Assembly: GCA_002715465.1 (NCBI GenBank)
Contig: PAYY01000007.1
Location: 193,047-257,046, forward strand
Length of the DNA stretch: 64,000 nucleotides
DNA from: Fidelibacterota bacterium
GTDB taxonomy: Bacteria > Marinisomatota > Marinisomatia > Marinisomatales > S15-B10
Reading direction: 5' to 3'
The position numbers were made by a program, and so were the translations under genes. Below, piece by piece: positions 46,561-56,472 of the stretch. The notes beneath the pieces are model-generated. The model was given only the letters and a program-made list of their open reading frames with translations, did not search any database and had not been told where the DNA came from. How positions within the stretch are numbered: the first letter of the stretch is position 1; each line of letters opens with the position of its first letter.

Positions 46561-46616
46561 ATAAGGTGAGTATATGCCAAATTAATGTGAACAGGATAAT
46601 ACTTAAAGGCTAAAAA
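46561..46616 (+). ncRNA. Putative metH leader riboswitch aptamer (SAM-II/SAM-V-like?)
   Basis: TGAGTAT (46567-46573) pairs with ATACTTA (46599-46605) with one G-U pair, enclosing a 25-base loop. GCC in that loop (46576-46578) could form a pseudoknot with GGC (46608-46610), and the 3' side reads TTAAAGGCTAAAAA. The GCTAAAAA element directly 3' of a pseudoknotted stem is what SAM-II-class aptamers carry, and methionine-synthesis genes are their normal targets. No cobalamin-riboswitch features are present. The class call is from memory of the motif and is uncertain; the pairing and position are seen in the sequence. Confidence 0.35.
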
Positions 46617-46640
46617 CCCCGATTAACACTGGGGTTTTTT
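46612..46640 (+). terminator. Intrinsic-terminator-like hairpin abutting metH start
   Basis: AAAAACCCC (46612-46620) and GGGGTTTTT (46631-46639) form a 9-bp stem with a 10-base loop, ending in a run of six T, only 3 bp before the metH ATG. The GGGG of the 3' arm is also the only Shine-Dalgarno-like sequence for metH, so the hairpin could block both elongation and translation. Its 5' arm overlaps the A-run of the putative aptamer, so the two structures may exclude each other. Confidence 0.65.
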
Positions 46641-46643
46641 ATT

Positions 46644-49600
46644 ATGGACAATATAAAAGAAATACTTAAAAATAAAATTCTTGTTATAGATGGTGGCATG
46701 GGTACAATGTTACAGTCTTATGGATTAGAAGAAGTTGATTTTCGTGGTGAATTATTAAAAAACAATTTCTTAGATCTGAAAGGTAATAATGATATCCTAA
46801 GCCTAACATGTCCAGATCTCATAGAAAAGGTGCACACAGATTTTATTGAGGCGGGAGCGAATTTAATAGAAACAAATACTTTTAATGCAAATTCCATAAG
46901 CCAAGCTGATTATGGAACACAGAAATTAGTTTATGATATGAATGTTCGTTCAGTTGGAATTGCAAAAAAAGCTATAGAAAATTATAGTGATCGCAATCTC
47001 TTTGTCTGTGGTGCAATTGGCCCTACAAATAAAACAGCATCTTTATCTCCTGATGTAAATGATCCAGGATTTCGAAATGTTAATTTTGATGAGTTAGTGA
47101 TTGCTTATAGTGAACAAATCTCAGGACTTTTGGATGGCGGTGTAGATATTTTGTTAGTGGAGACAGTTTTTGACACTCTTAATTGTAAGGCAGCTTTATT
47201 TGCTATACGGTCAATCTTCGATGATCGTAAAATCAAAATTCCTGTTATGGTATCTGGTACAATTACTGATGCTAGTGGACGAACTCTTTCTGGGCAAACC
47301 GTTGAAGCATTTTGGCATTCTATTCGCCATGGAGAACTAACGGCTGTTGGTCTAAATTGTGCCTTAGGTGCTGAAGAAATCCGACCTTGGTTGAATGACT
47401 TGTCAAGTATAGCTGATATAAATGTTTTTGTTTATCCTAATGCGGGGCTTCCCAATGAATTTGGAGAGTATGATCAATCGCCAGAATCTATGGCATTAGT
47501 AATTAAAGAATTTGCTCAAAGTGGTTTAGTTAATATGGTCGGTGGTTGTTGTGGAACTACTCCTCAACATATAAAGGCGATAGCTCAAGTTGTGGAAAAA
47601 TTGAAGCCACGAATTATATCTAGCACAAATTTTTTAACAAAATTAAGTGGTCTTGAAGCATTGACTATACGTCCTGAAAGCAATTTTATTAATGTAGGTG
47701 AACGGACTAATGTTACAGGTTCTGCCCGTTTCCGTCGATTAATCAAGGAAGAAAATTTTGAAGAAGCTTTATCTGTAGCTCAAGAGCAAATAGATAATGG
47801 AGCCCAGATCATTGATATCAATATGGATGAAGGACTTTTGGATTCAGAAAAATCTATGGAACTATTTCTCCGTCTCATTGCATCTGAACCAGAAATTGCA
47901 ACGGTTCCTATAATGTTAGATTCATCTAAGTGGTCTGTTTTAGAAATAGGTCTCAAGAATATCCAAGGAAAAGGGATTGTAAATTCTATTTCTTTGAAAG
48001 AGGGAGAGGATGAATTTAAACGACTAGCTTTACTTATAAAAAAATATGGTGCTGCTGTCGTAGTAATGGCTTTTGATGAACAAGGGCAGGCTGATACTTA
48101 TGATAAAAAAGTAAACGTATGTACAAGAGCATATAATATATTAAAAGAAGTTAGATTTCCGTTAGAAGATATAATTTTAGACCCCAATATTTTTGCTGTA
48201 GCAACAGGGATAAAAGAACATAATGAATATGCCCTAGCTTATATTAATGCAACAAGAACGTTGAAAGAGACTCTGCCCCATATTCACATCAGTGGTGGTC
48301 TTAGCAACTTATCTTTTTCGTTTCGAGGAAATAATGGCGTAAGAGAGGCTATGCATTCAGTTTTTCTCTACCATGCAATTCAGGTTGGAATGGATATGGG
48401 TATCGTAAATGCTGGTCAGTTAGCTGTATATGATGAAATTAATAAAAAATTAAAAGTTTGTGTTGAAGATGTTCTTTTTAACCACTCTGAAGATGCTACT
48501 GAGCGATTAGTAAATATTGCTGAAAAGCATTTAGGTACAAAAAATCCAGCTAAAAAAGATTTATCGTGGCGCCAAAGTGTAGTGGAGAAGCGCCTGATCC
48601 ATGCACTGGTAGAAGGATCAAGTGATTTTGTGATAGAAGATACAGAAGAAGCAAGGAGAAAATTTGACAAACCCATAGAAGTTATCGAAGGACCGCTAAT
48701 GGATGGGATGAATATTGTAGGTGATTTATTTGGGTCTGGTAAAATGTTCTTGCCCCAAGTAGTGAAATCGGCTAGAGTTATGAAGAAGGCTGTTGCACAT
48801 TTGATTCCATTTATTCAAGAAGAAAAAAGAAATCAAGGAATTATCGGGAAATCAAATGGAAAGATTGTTATGGCGACTGTTAAAGGAGATGTTCATGACA
48901 TTGGTAAAAATATTGTTGGTGTTGTATTAGGATGTAATGGATATGAAGTCATTGATTTAGGTGTGATGGTTTCATCGGATAAAATACTCTCAGTGGCGAA
49001 AGATGAAGTCGCTGATATAATTGGATTATCAGGTCTAATTACACCAAGTTTAGATGAAATGATTAATGTTGCTAAAGAAATGGAAAGACTGCAATTTGAC
49101 ATCCCTCTTTTAATTGGTGGTGCAACTACATCTTCAACACACACAGCTGTAAAAATTGAAGAACAATATTCTGGTCCTACTGTACATGTTTTAGATGCAT
49201 CTCGTTGTGTTGGTGTAGTTAGTAAACTGATGAATCCAGAAAAAAGAAATTCATTTATTGATGATTGTAGGAATAACTATTTAAACATTCGTGAAAAACG
49301 TCAGAATAAAAAGGAATTAAAAAAACTTACCATTGAAGAAGCTAGAAAAAGAAAATTGACCATCAATTGGAATAACTATTTACCTCCAAAACCAAAAAAA
49401 GAAACATTGGTCGTATTTGATGATTACTCTCTTGAGGAATTAACATCATATATTGATTGGTCACCATTTTTTCATGCATGGGAATTCAAAGGAAAATATC
49501 CAATGATTCTCCAAAATGAGAAGTATGGTAGTGAGGCAACTAAACTATTTCAAGATTGTCAAGTTCTATTAGAAAGAATGATTTCAGAGAAATTAATTAT

Positions 49601-50180
49601 TGCTAAAGGAGTATTTAGTATATATCCAGCTTATGCCAAAGACGAAACTGTTTTTTTGAGGGATATTAATTTTCACTTTCCAAGACAATTAGTAGATAAA
49701 GGTCCTGATGGAATAAATTATAGTTTAGCAGATTTCATTGCACCAGAAAAAGATTGGCTCGGACTTTTTGCTGTAACAGCAGGACATGGTGTAAAAGAAT
49801 TGTCTAAATTATTTGAGTCTCAGAATGATGATTATAATGCAATTATGACAAAAGTAATTGCTGATCGATTAGCGGAAGCGTTTGCTGAGCGAATGCACCA
49901 AAGGGTTAGAAAAGAATTTTGGGGGTATGACGAAAAAGAAAGTCTTCTAATTGAAGATATAATAAGAGAAAAATACAAAGGCATTAGACCAGCACCTGGA
50001 TATCCTGCTTGTCCTGATCATAGAGAAAAGGATAAAATTTGGAGGCTCCTAGAAGTTGAAAAGAATACGGGTATTTCACTGACAGAAACTAGAGCTATGC
50101 TACCTGCTTCTTCAGTATCAGGATGGTATTTTTCTCATCCTGATTCCCAATATTTTTCAGTTGGTTCCAATAATATCTAA
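46644..50180 (+). CDS. metH: Cobalamin-dependent methionine synthase
   Basis: Transfers a methyl group from 5-methyl-THF through cobalamin to homocysteine. All four modules are present in 1178 residues: homocysteine domain (1-~325, [17 protein letters not shown] to the zinc cysteines in [11 protein letters not shown]), pterin domain (~345-610, [17 protein letters not shown]), cobalamin module (~650-880, with [13 protein letters not shown] and the Co-ligating His751), and the C-terminal AdoMet reactivation domain (~890-1178, with [12 protein letters not shown]). It is preceded by a structured leader with a terminator hairpin, so regulation by SAM or a related signal is likely. Confidence 0.97.
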   Translation: MDNIKEILKNKILVIDGGMGTMLQSYGLEEVDFRGELLKNNFLDLKGNNDILSLTCPDLIEKVHTDFIEAGANLIETNTFNANSISQADYGTQKLVYDMNVRSVGIAKKAIENYSDRNLFVCGAIGPTNKTASLSPDVNDPGFRNVNFDELVIAYSEQISGLLDGGVDILLVETVFDTLNCKAALFAIRSIFDDRKIKIPVMVSGTITDASGRTLSGQTVEAFWHSIRHGELTAVGLNCALGAEEIRPWLNDLSSIADINVFVYPNAGLPNEFGEYDQSPESMALVIKEFAQSGLVNMVGGCCGTTPQHIKAIAQVVEKLKPRIISSTNFLTKLSGLEALTIRPESNFINVGERTNVTGSARFRRLIKEENFEEALSVAQEQIDNGAQIIDINMDEGLLDSEKSMELFLRLIASEPEIATVPIMLDSSKWSVLEIGLKNIQGKGIVNSISLKEGEDEFKRLALLIKKYGAAVVVMAFDEQGQADTYDKKVNVCTRAYNILKEVRFPLEDIILDPNIFAVATGIKEHNEYALAYINATRTLKETLPHIHISGGLSNLSFSFRGNNGVREAMHSVFLYHAIQVGMDMGIVNAGQLAVYDEINKKLKVCVEDVLFNHSEDATERLVNIAEKHLGTKNPAKKDLSWRQSVVEKRLIHALVEGSSDFVIEDTEEARRKFDKPIEVIEGPLMDGMNIVGDLFGSGKMFLPQVVKSARVMKKAVAHLIPFIQEEKRNQGIIGKSNGKIVMATVKGDVHDIGKNIVGVVLGCNGYEVIDLGVMVSSDKILSVAKDEVADIIGLSGLITPSLDEMINVAKEMERLQFDIPLLIGGATTSSTHTAVKIEEQYSGPTVHVLDASRCVGVVSKLMNPEKRNSFIDDCRNNYLNIREKRQNKKELKKLTIEEARKRKLTINWNNYLPPKPKKETLVVFDDYSLEELTSYIDWSPFFHAWEFKGKYPMILQNEKYGSEATKLFQDCQVLLERMISEKLIIAKGVFSIYPAYAKDETVFLRDINFHFPRQLVDKGPDGINYSLADFIAPEKDWLGLFAVTAGHGVKELSKLFESQNDDYNAIMTKVIADRLAEAFAERMHQRVRKEFWGYDEKESLLIEDIIREKYKGIRPAPGYPACPDHREKDKIWRLLEVEKNTGISLTETRAMLPASSVSGWYFSHPDSQYFSVGSNNI

Positions 50181-50225
50181 TGAAAAACTGTCTTCTTTTT
50201 TTCTGTATTTGTCTAATTTTAACGT

Positions 50226-51020
50226 ATGCAGTATGAGCTTGATGTTGCGATAAATGCGGCTTTAAAAGCCGGCGAGATTCTCCTCGATTATTATTATAGG
50301 AATTATGATGTAAAAGATAAAGGTACATCTCCGATGTATTCAGGTCTAAATCCAGTTACAGATGCAGATCGTGCCTCTGATAATTATTTAAGGGAAATAT
50401 TAACCTCTGAATTCCCACAGTATGGTTGGTTTTCTGAAGAAACTAAAGACTCTCCAGATCGTCTTTATAAGGATAGAGTGTGGATTGTTGATCCTTTAGA
50501 TGGTACAAAGGAATATATTGATAAAATTCCGATGTGGGTTGTAAGCATTGCTTTAGTTGAGAATAAAGAACCAATATTAGGTGTACTTTATAATCCAGAA
50601 AAAGAAGAAATATTTACAGCTGTAACAGGTAAAGGAGCTTTTTATAATGGTAAATCTGTTACTTGCTCTAAATTGACAGAGCTTTCCAAAATGATTATTC
50701 TCAATAGTAGGACAGAGACCAGAGATGGTTTATGGCTTCCCTTTAAAGAAGTATTTAAAGAATTGAAGGGAGTAGGTAGTGTTGCCTACAAGCTTGGATT
50801 GACGGCAGCAGCTAAAGCTGATATATTTGCGACTTTACGTCCTAAAAATGAATGGGACGTTTGTGCTGGACACTGCATTATCAATGAAGCAGGAGGAATG
50901 ATGATTGATTTGAAAGGGAATGAAGTAACTTATAATAATAAGAATCCTCTATTCAGTCCTGGGTTAGTGGCGGGAAATCCTATGGTTGTAAAGAAGGTAT
51001 TACGTTTATTGACTTTATAG
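50226..51020 (+). CDS. cysQ: CysQ-like 3'(2'),5'-bisphosphate nucleotidase / inositol monophosphatase family
   Basis: A magnesium-dependent, lithium-sensitive-fold phosphatase of 264 residues. PVTDADRASDNYL and SEETKD supply the first metal ligands, WIVDPLDGTKEYI is the family signature, and WDVCAGHCIINEAGG the C-terminal metal and substrate motif. PLDGTKEY rather than PLDGTTNF favours PAP/PAPS phosphatases over inositol monophosphatase. It sits between metH and thyX, fitting a role in sulfur assimilation. Confidence 0.88.
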   Translation: MQYELDVAINAALKAGEILLDYYYRNYDVKDKGTSPMYSGLNPVTDADRASDNYLREILTSEFPQYGWFSEETKDSPDRLYKDRVWIVDPLDGTKEYIDKIPMWVVSIALVENKEPILGVLYNPEKEEIFTAVTGKGAFYNGKSVTCSKLTELSKMIILNSRTETRDGLWLPFKEVFKELKGVGSVAYKLGLTAAAKADIFATLRPKNEWDVCAGHCIINEAGGMMIDLKGNEVTYNNKNPLFSPGLVAGNPMVVKKVLRLLTL

Positions 51021-51046
51021 ATACAAAAACTTATGGTGGTAAAAAA

Positions 51047-52003
51047 ATGAATGATTTGCCTAAAGATGCTATACCATGCTTGGACAAAGGTTTTTTACGT
51101 TTAGTTGATTCAATGGGAGGAGATGGAGCTATTGTACAGGCCGCACGAGTTAGTTATGGAAAAGGAACTAAGAAGATTAGTCAAGATAGAGGACTTATAC
51201 GGTATTTAATGCGCCACCGTCACACTACTCCTTTTGAAATGGTAGAGTTTAAATTTCACGCTAAAATGCCTATCTTTGTAGCAAGACAGTGGGTTAGACA
51301 TAGGACAGCTAATATTAACGAATATTCACTCCGATACTCAGAAGCTAGAGATGAATTTTATATCCCTAATCCAGAACAAATTCAATTTCAAAGTGTTTTG
51401 AATAAACAAGGTAGAAGTGAAGAAGTACCTAAAGATTTAAAGGAAAAGGTCCAAAAATATTTTAAAGAAATTTCTGAACGAAGTTTCCAGTTATATAAAG
51501 AGATGAATGATGAAGGCGTTGCTAGAGAGCTTGCACGCGCTATTTTGCCAGTCAATCTTTATACCGAGTGGTATTGGAAGAATGATCTGCATAATCTTCT
51601 TCATTTTATTGGACTTAGATCAGATTCTCATGCCCAATATGAAATTCGAGTTTTTTCAGATGCTATGGGAAAATTCGTAAAGGGTATAGCACCTTTTGCA
51701 TGGGAAGCATATCAGGACTATGTTGTCAAAGGTTTACGATTTTCTAATTCAGAACAAAACCTTTTGAAACAAAAACTTCCTAATAGAGTCATTGATGACT
51801 TAATTGAAGATATTACATATTCTATTACAGCAACTATCTATGACAATAAAAATGATGTAGATCTTTATCCTTTATATCAAAAAAATGGTGGAAAAGATGA
51901 AAAGAGTGATTTTAATCTCAAGTGGGAATCAGGGGAAATTCAAAAAGGAAATATTCGGGAATTAAGTGAGCTAAGGGAAAAACTTTTGATGATGAAAGGT
52001 TAA
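51047..52003 (+). CDS. thyX: FAD-dependent thymidylate synthase
   Basis: Makes dTMP from dUMP using methylene-THF and FADH2. RHRHTTPFEMVEFKFH, with the following ARQWVRHR, forms the folate/FAD site, and RHRTANINEYSLRYS contains the ThyX signature R-H-R-x7-S-x-R. NDLHNLLHFIGLRSDSHAQY is the C-terminal dUMP-binding stretch. At 318 residues it is longer than the minimal family because of helical insertions and a C-terminal tail after residue ~250. No thyA is present in the window. It converges on birA with a 17-bp gap. Confidence 0.95.
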   Translation: MNDLPKDAIPCLDKGFLRLVDSMGGDGAIVQAARVSYGKGTKKISQDRGLIRYLMRHRHTTPFEMVEFKFHAKMPIFVARQWVRHRTANINEYSLRYSEARDEFYIPNPEQIQFQSVLNKQGRSEEVPKDLKEKVQKYFKEISERSFQLYKEMNDEGVARELARAILPVNLYTEWYWKNDLHNLLHFIGLRSDSHAQYEIRVFSDAMGKFVKGIAPFAWEAYQDYVVKGLRFSNSEQNLLKQKLPNRVIDDLIEDITYSITATIYDNKNDVDLYPLYQKNGGKDEKSDFNLKWESGEIQKGNIRELSELREKLLMMKG

Positions 52004-52020
52004 ATAAGTACTTTACGTAA

Positions 52021-52812
52021 TTAAGCTGAAGAAAATTTAAGAGAAATCTCATCAGCTGATACTACAATATTACCATCTTCTGTTTTAATTAATGCTGATC
52101 CATTTTGATTAATTCCCCAAAAATTACCAGACATATTTGCTCCCTTTAATTTGAATCTCACAGGTTCTTCTAAGTGATCACATAGTGTTAACCATGTCTT
52201 TTTCACTAGATCTATTTCTCCATTTTTTATCATATTGATGAAAGGTTCCAAAGAATTCAAAATCCATGCAATAAGCAGTTCGCGTTGGATAGGTGATCCT
52301 TTTTCAGTAAAAATAGTCGTTGCATTCGATTGAAGTTCTTTTGGGAGCTCTATTTTTTGTTCATTAACATTGATTCCCACACCAATTATTCCCCATATGA
52401 TCATATCATGTCTAACTCGTGTTTGTAATAGAATTCCACCACATTTTTTTCTTGCTAATAAAATATCGTTAGGCCATTTTAAAGTAGGAGACAACCCAAA
52501 TCTTTTTATTGCTTCTGAGACTGCAATGCCTGTTGCAAGAGCTAGAAAGCCACTCTTTTTCACAGATATATTTGGCTTAATGAGAACGGAAAAAGTTATA
52601 GATTTTCCAGGAGAAGCATACCATGATCGACCTTTTGTTCCTTTTCCCTGAAATTGTTGATCAGTGATAATTAAAGTCCCATCAGATGTATTATTAGTGT
52701 CGATAAGTTCAAAACCTTCTAGGTTAGTAGATGGAAGTCTTTGATAATATTGAATATCGTGTCCTAAATAGGAAGTCTTTAAGTTTGCTTTAATTAATTG
52801 AGTGAAAATCAT
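52021..52812 (-). CDS. birA: Biotin-[acetyl-CoA-carboxylase] ligase, no HTH domain
   Basis: Attaches biotin to carboxylase carrier domains through biotinyl-AMP. YYQRLPSTNLEGFELI opens the catalytic domain, GKGTKGRSWYASPGKS is the biotin/AMP loop, PTLKWPNDILLARKKCGG holds the catalytic Lys, and a small C-terminal SH3-like domain follows. There is no N-terminal DNA-binding domain, so it is a mono-functional type. I start at ATG 52812; an ATG at 52848 lies inside a terminator palindrome and would add an implausible N-terminus. Confidence 0.92.
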   Translation of the reverse strand: MIFTQLIKANLKTSYLGHDIQYYQRLPSTNLEGFELIDTNNTSDGTLIITDQQFQGKGTKGRSWYASPGKSITFSVLIKPNISVKKSGFLALATGIAVSEAIKRFGLSPTLKWPNDILLARKKCGGILLQTRVRHDMIIWGIIGVGINVNEQKIELPKELQSNATTIFTEKGSPIQRELLIAWILNSLEPFINMIKNGEIDLVKKTWLTLCDHLEEPVRFKLKGANMSGNFWGINQNGSALIKTEDGNIVVSADEISLKFSSA

Positions 52813-52828
52813 AGATATTACTATAAAC

Positions 52829-52856
52829 AAAAGCCATTGGTTAACCAATGGCTTTT
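52829..52856. terminator. Perfect 28-bp palindrome, bidirectional terminator
   Basis: AAAAGCCATTGG, TTAA, CCAATGGCTTTT reads the same on both strands, giving a 12-bp stem (or 14-bp without loop) with A-run and T-run flanks. It lies after the LysM lipoprotein gene on the - strand and before birA, so it most likely ends the lipoprotein transcript. Confidence 0.75.
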
Positions 52857-52884
52857 AAGGAATACTTAGAGATAATTGGATCAA

Positions 52885-53517
52885 TTAAGTTTTTGGATCA
52901 ATATTATCTCTTACTTGAAGTTTCATACCAGGATCTAAGAAATTCCCATTTCCATTCAGTTTTTCACTATTGTCTAAATATAAGATGATCCATGCAACTG
53001 GGTCACCATAGAGTTTTTCTGCAATCTTCCAAAGCGTTTCACCAGAGCTTACTTCATACGGAGAAAAACCTGGTTGATATTCTTCAACCTTGTTTTCCCT
53101 TTTCAAAGTTAGATAATGGTAGGGGTAGATAAGATTAGGATTGTCACCAATTTCTTCTTTATTCCAAGAATAAATTTCTTGCCATTTACGGAAATTTCCA
53201 TATTCAGCACTTGCTATACTAATGAGGAAATCACCAGGTACGATCATATATGTATCCCACTCCGTTAGATTGATATTACTATCAATATTTGGACTCTCTG
53301 ATATATTCTCAATAGGCAAAGTGATATCTATGGAAGGCCCACTTTGATCGGAATCAATATTATTGTCTGATTGATTTAGGCCCATTCTGTCTAGATCATT
53401 AGCCGAGTCAAGATCACGGGTGTCCTCAGGCGATACAGATGGTGCGGTTTGTTTTCCGCACGAGGCTAAAAGCATCATTAAGGCGAGAGAACCAATTAAT
53501 AATTTGGTGTTATGCAT
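52885..53517 (-). CDS. LysM-domain lipoprotein
   Basis: A 210-residue lipoprotein: basic start, hydrophobic stretch and lipobox LLASCGK put the modified Cys at residue 20. After an acidic, Asp/Ser-rich linker (~25-85) there are two LysM repeats, starting YMIVPGDFLISIASAEYGN (~90) and YEVSSGETLWKIAEKLYGD (~150), which bind peptidoglycan. It probably tethers the outer membrane to the wall or escorts a wall enzyme. In the 274 bp upstream (53518-53791) I see an imperfect inverted repeat, GTAAAGCTC/GAGTTTTAC at 53539-53560, and no gene. Confidence 0.88.
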   Translation of the reverse strand: MHNTKLLIGSLALMMLLASCGKQTAPSVSPEDTRDLDSANDLDRMGLNQSDNNIDSDQSGPSIDITLPIENISESPNIDSNINLTEWDTYMIVPGDFLISIASAEYGNFRKWQEIYSWNKEEIGDNPNLIYPYHYLTLKRENKVEEYQPGFSPYEVSSGETLWKIAEKLYGDPVAWIILYLDNSEKLNGNGNFLDPGMKLQVRDNIDPKT

Positions 53518-53791
53518 ATCTTTTTCTCCATATTTATTGTAAAGCTCTTATGAGTTTTACGCTAAGTCCAACAATCAGTTCCCGCGAACACCAACTGCTT
53601 AAAACAAGGAATATTTCCTTATGGACGTATATCAACATATGTTTAAAGAGAGGTAATAGTCAATGTCTTTTTTATACAATTGAAAAAAATATCTCAAACT
53701 TATTTAAGATAACACTAATATTTTAACCGAAGAATTATGATGCATTCCACATGTTTTTTTGTTAAGAGTTACTTTTTTATAATTGGTTTAA

Positions 53792-54529
53792 TCATTTTAT
53801 ACCACGTTCTTTTTTTATTATTTTATACGCATTATTTACAGCTTTAAATTTTTCTTCAGCCAGCTTACCAAAATCATCACCTAAATGGGAAACTTTATCA
53901 GGGTGAAATTTTGCGGCCATTCTTCGGTAGGCTCTTTTTACATCCTGATCCTTTGCGCTAGCATCTATTTCTAGAATGATATATGCATTTATAGATTCTT
54001 GGAGAAACATAGCCCGCATTGATTGACGATCTGAGTCTGAAATCCCTATATAATCACAAATTTTTCTAATTAAAATATCTTCATGAGAATGTAAAGTTCC
54101 ATCGGCATAGGCAAGCCCAAATAGTCCATGGATTAATTCCAGTCTTGATGAATGGTCCATCTCTTTTTTTATTTGACGACATATTGGGTTTAAAGGATAA
54201 TCCTGTTTTAGGATATCTTTAAAAACAATCATCAATTCCTTAGAGTTTTCTATTCCAAAATGTTTGGTTAGAAATTCCTTGATGAAATCGAGTTCAGATT
54301 TAAGCAATTTATTATCAGCTTTCATTACTTGGCCAAATAAGACAAGCAATGAAATAGCAAAGTCTCCTGGACGTGTTTTAGGATATTGCTCGTAATCATC
54401 GTAATTAGAATAATGGTAAGGTCCACTTGAGTTCTTTAAACTCGCTAAGGAAAATCCAACCAGAGCACCAATTGGTCCAGCCAACACCCATCCAAGTCCA
54501 CTCCATAAGATTTTTTTACCTACAGGCAT
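53792..54529 (-). CDS. TerB/DnaJ-domain protein, DjlA-like co-chaperone
   Basis: A 245-residue protein with a glycine-rich hydrophobic N-terminal segment (GLGWVLAGPIGALVGFSLASL) that could be a membrane anchor. A TerB-like helical domain follows (DFAISLLVLFGQVMKADNKL to ADGTLHSHEDILIRKI). A C-terminal J-domain has the helix II/III HPD motif in RRMAAKFHPDKVSH. The layout matches DjlA, which stimulates DnaK at the inner membrane. No dnaK or grpE is nearby. Confidence 0.87.
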   Translation of the reverse strand: MPVGKKILWSGLGWVLAGPIGALVGFSLASLKNSSGPYHYSNYDDYEQYPKTRPGDFAISLLVLFGQVMKADNKLLKSELDFIKEFLTKHFGIENSKELMIVFKDILKQDYPLNPICRQIKKEMDHSSRLELIHGLFGLAYADGTLHSHEDILIRKICDYIGISDSDRQSMRAMFLQESINAYIILEIDASAKDQDVKRAYRRMAAKFHPDKVSHLGDDFGKLAEEKFKAVNNAYKIIKKERGIK

Positions 54530-54637
54530 TATATGTAAAACAAGTCAATCATTTAATTATTATAATTATAATATTATAGTTCATAATGATAATAACAAAA
54601 AAGTTTGTTTTTTCCCTAAATTCCCTATATTGCACCA

Positions 54638-55183
54638 ATGAGAAAGGGTCTAAAGGAATTAAAAACTGGCATTATTGTTAAATGGTTTAAATTAGGTCAT
54701 AAATTATCAAATCCTAATTTTACGGGTTCAATAAGTAAAAATGGATCTGGAATTCGTTCAGCCCTTATAATTTTTCCTGAAGGACGAGATAATTCAAGAA
54801 TAGCTCGTTATTTTTTGAAATCAATTTATGCTAATGGACAAGCAGAAATCGATTTCCTGATGAAAAAATCTCTATACCATACTTTTCAGGGATCTCTACC
54901 TGAACGGGTAAAAATCTATGATGAGCAAGATTTCAATTGGTTTAATCTTCCTAAATTAGGGTTTGCCGAACGTATTTTTGATCGAGAATATGATGCAGTA
55001 GTTGACATGCATCCTTTTTTTAATCTTGCATCAGCATATCTTACATCTCTATCTGGTGCTCCTATAAGAGTGGGTTTTGCTAGTAGATTTTCTGAGAACT
55101 TTTTTAATGTTCAGATTGATAGTTCTAAAAGCGAATTTCTTGAAAGAAGTTACCTTGCGGTTCAAAAACTATTAAATATATGA
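54638..55183 (+). CDS. Hypothetical protein, possible GT9-like fold
   Basis: I do not recognise this 181-residue protein with certainty. It is basic at the N-terminus and has no signal peptide. SGIRSALIIFPEGRDNSRIA (~40-60) and YDAVVDMHPFFNLASAYLTS followed by GAPIRVGFASRF (~120-160) resemble the N-terminal half of a GT-B fold such as in heptosyltransferase-like proteins, with no donor domain. It overlaps the downstream GlmU-like gene by 4 bp, which fits a role linked to sugar-nucleotide metabolism or envelope assembly; that is inference. Confidence 0.6.
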   Translation: MRKGLKELKTGIIVKWFKLGHKLSNPNFTGSISKNGSGIRSALIIFPEGRDNSRIARYFLKSIYANGQAEIDFLMKKSLYHTFQGSLPERVKIYDEQDFNWFNLPKLGFAERIFDREYDAVVDMHPFFNLASAYLTSLSGAPIRVGFASRFSENFFNVQIDSSKSEFLERSYLAVQKLLNI

Positions 55184-56391
55184 ATATTACTGTTTTTGAA
55201 AATAGAGAATTGGCAACAAGGCTTTCACCTATTGCTTTGACTCGTCCCGTTTTTGAACTAAGGTGTGGAGCTTTTTCATTTATAGAACGAATTTATAGGT
55301 TGCGACCAAATGCATCTATATCTTTATTTGTTCGTAAAGAGTTAATTGAGATCACCAAACACAGATTTCCAAATTATTCTGTAAATCCAGACTTTCCTGT
55401 TGAAGGTCTTTGGTTAAATGGTGGAGTATTTTGGAATGAAGAAGCTCTTCAGAATTTAGAAAAACAATTTGGAACTTATCTATCTAATGATGGAAACTTT
55501 ATTGGGGGTAATTTGTCATCTGAAGATGTTACTGAATACATAGATAAGGGAGGTCCAGTTGAAAATACACCTAACTTTAAAGGAAGAGATTATAATATAG
55601 ATTCTATAAATTTTCTTTGGGATTGTATAAATATAAATGGAAAAGCTTTAGAACGAGATTCTAAATTTTTTGATATGGGTAAAATTCAAGGAGAGATTGA
55701 TGAAGATGTTCATTTATTAAAATCAAACAATATTTATGTTGATATTGGAGCAAAAATCCGAAATAGTGTTATTATTGATGGTGAATCTGGGCCAGTAATA
55801 ATTGAAAACAATACAATCATTAATCCAGGTGCTTATATTGAAGGACCTATCCATATTGGTGAGGGTTCAATTATAAATACGGGAGCAAAAATTTTTGGTA
55901 ATACTAGTATTGGTAAAGGTTGTAAAGTCGGTGGAGAAATAACGGGATCTATTCTTCAAGGTTGGACAAATAAACAACATGATGGATTCCTAGGGCATTC
56001 ATTCTTGGGTGAATGGATAAATATTGGAGCTGGTACTAATAATAGTGATCTAAAGAATAACTATTCTTCAGTGCATGTTTCAATAGATGGTCAATGGATA
56101 GATACAAAAAGTTTATTTGTTGGACTTTTTATGGGTGATCACTCAAAAAGCGGAATTGGAACAAGGTTTAATACAGGCTCTGTAGTTGGAGTGGCTTGTA
56201 ATATTGCATTAAGTGGTTTTGTTCCAAAAAGCATTCCATCTTTTTCTTGGCTAGTTAATGATAAACATTCTAAACACAAATATGAAAAATTTGTTGAAAC
56301 AGCAACTGTTGTCAAAAATAGACGAGGAGAATCTTTCTCTGATTATGAAGAGAAACTTTTTCGTCTAATTGCAGAGAATAATACTTTATGA
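55180..56391 (+). CDS. GlmU-like sugar nucleotidyltransferase / left-handed beta-helix acyltransferase, FCB type
   Basis: A 403-residue protein of the alternative GlmU family of Bacteroidetes-like bacteria. NITVFENRELATRLSPIALT opens a diverged nucleotidyltransferase region with RPVFELRCG. From about residue 180 on, hexapeptide repeats form a left-handed beta-helix (VIIENNTIINPGAYIEGPI), ending in LGEWINIGAGTNNSDLKNNY, like the acetyl-CoA site of GlmU. It probably provides UDP-GlcNAc or a related sugar nucleotide for wall and lipid synthesis. No canonical glmU is in this window. Confidence 0.82.
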   Translation: MNITVFENRELATRLSPIALTRPVFELRCGAFSFIERIYRLRPNASISLFVRKELIEITKHRFPNYSVNPDFPVEGLWLNGGVFWNEEALQNLEKQFGTYLSNDGNFIGGNLSSEDVTEYIDKGGPVENTPNFKGRDYNIDSINFLWDCININGKALERDSKFFDMGKIQGEIDEDVHLLKSNNIYVDIGAKIRNSVIIDGESGPVIIENNTIINPGAYIEGPIHIGEGSIINTGAKIFGNTSIGKGCKVGGEITGSILQGWTNKQHDGFLGHSFLGEWINIGAGTNNSDLKNNYSSVHVSIDGQWIDTKSLFVGLFMGDHSKSGIGTRFNTGSVVGVACNIALSGFVPKSIPSFSWLVNDKHSKHKYEKFVETATVVKNRRGESFSDYEEKLFRLIAENNTL

Positions 56392-56472
56392 ATTATAATA
56401 AAATACTGTTGTTGACGGCACAGACACCAATTATATTATCCCTCCTCATAGAGGATAAATAGAAGGAAAATT

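Noticed and set aside
46561..46643. Cobalamin riboswitch before metH
   Set aside because: The leader is too short (about 95 bases from the likely promoter) and has no B12-box-like sequence; the GGCTAAAAA element points elsewhere.
53606..53620. AAGGAA-TAT-TTCCTT palindrome upstream of the LysM lipoprotein
   Set aside because: Short, AT-rich and without a second copy; such palindromes are expected by chance at this base composition.
54550..54600. ATTATAATTATAAT palindrome between the TerB/DnaJ gene and 54638
   Set aside because: Pure A/T simple-sequence symmetry in a divergent promoter region; no specific signal can be claimed.
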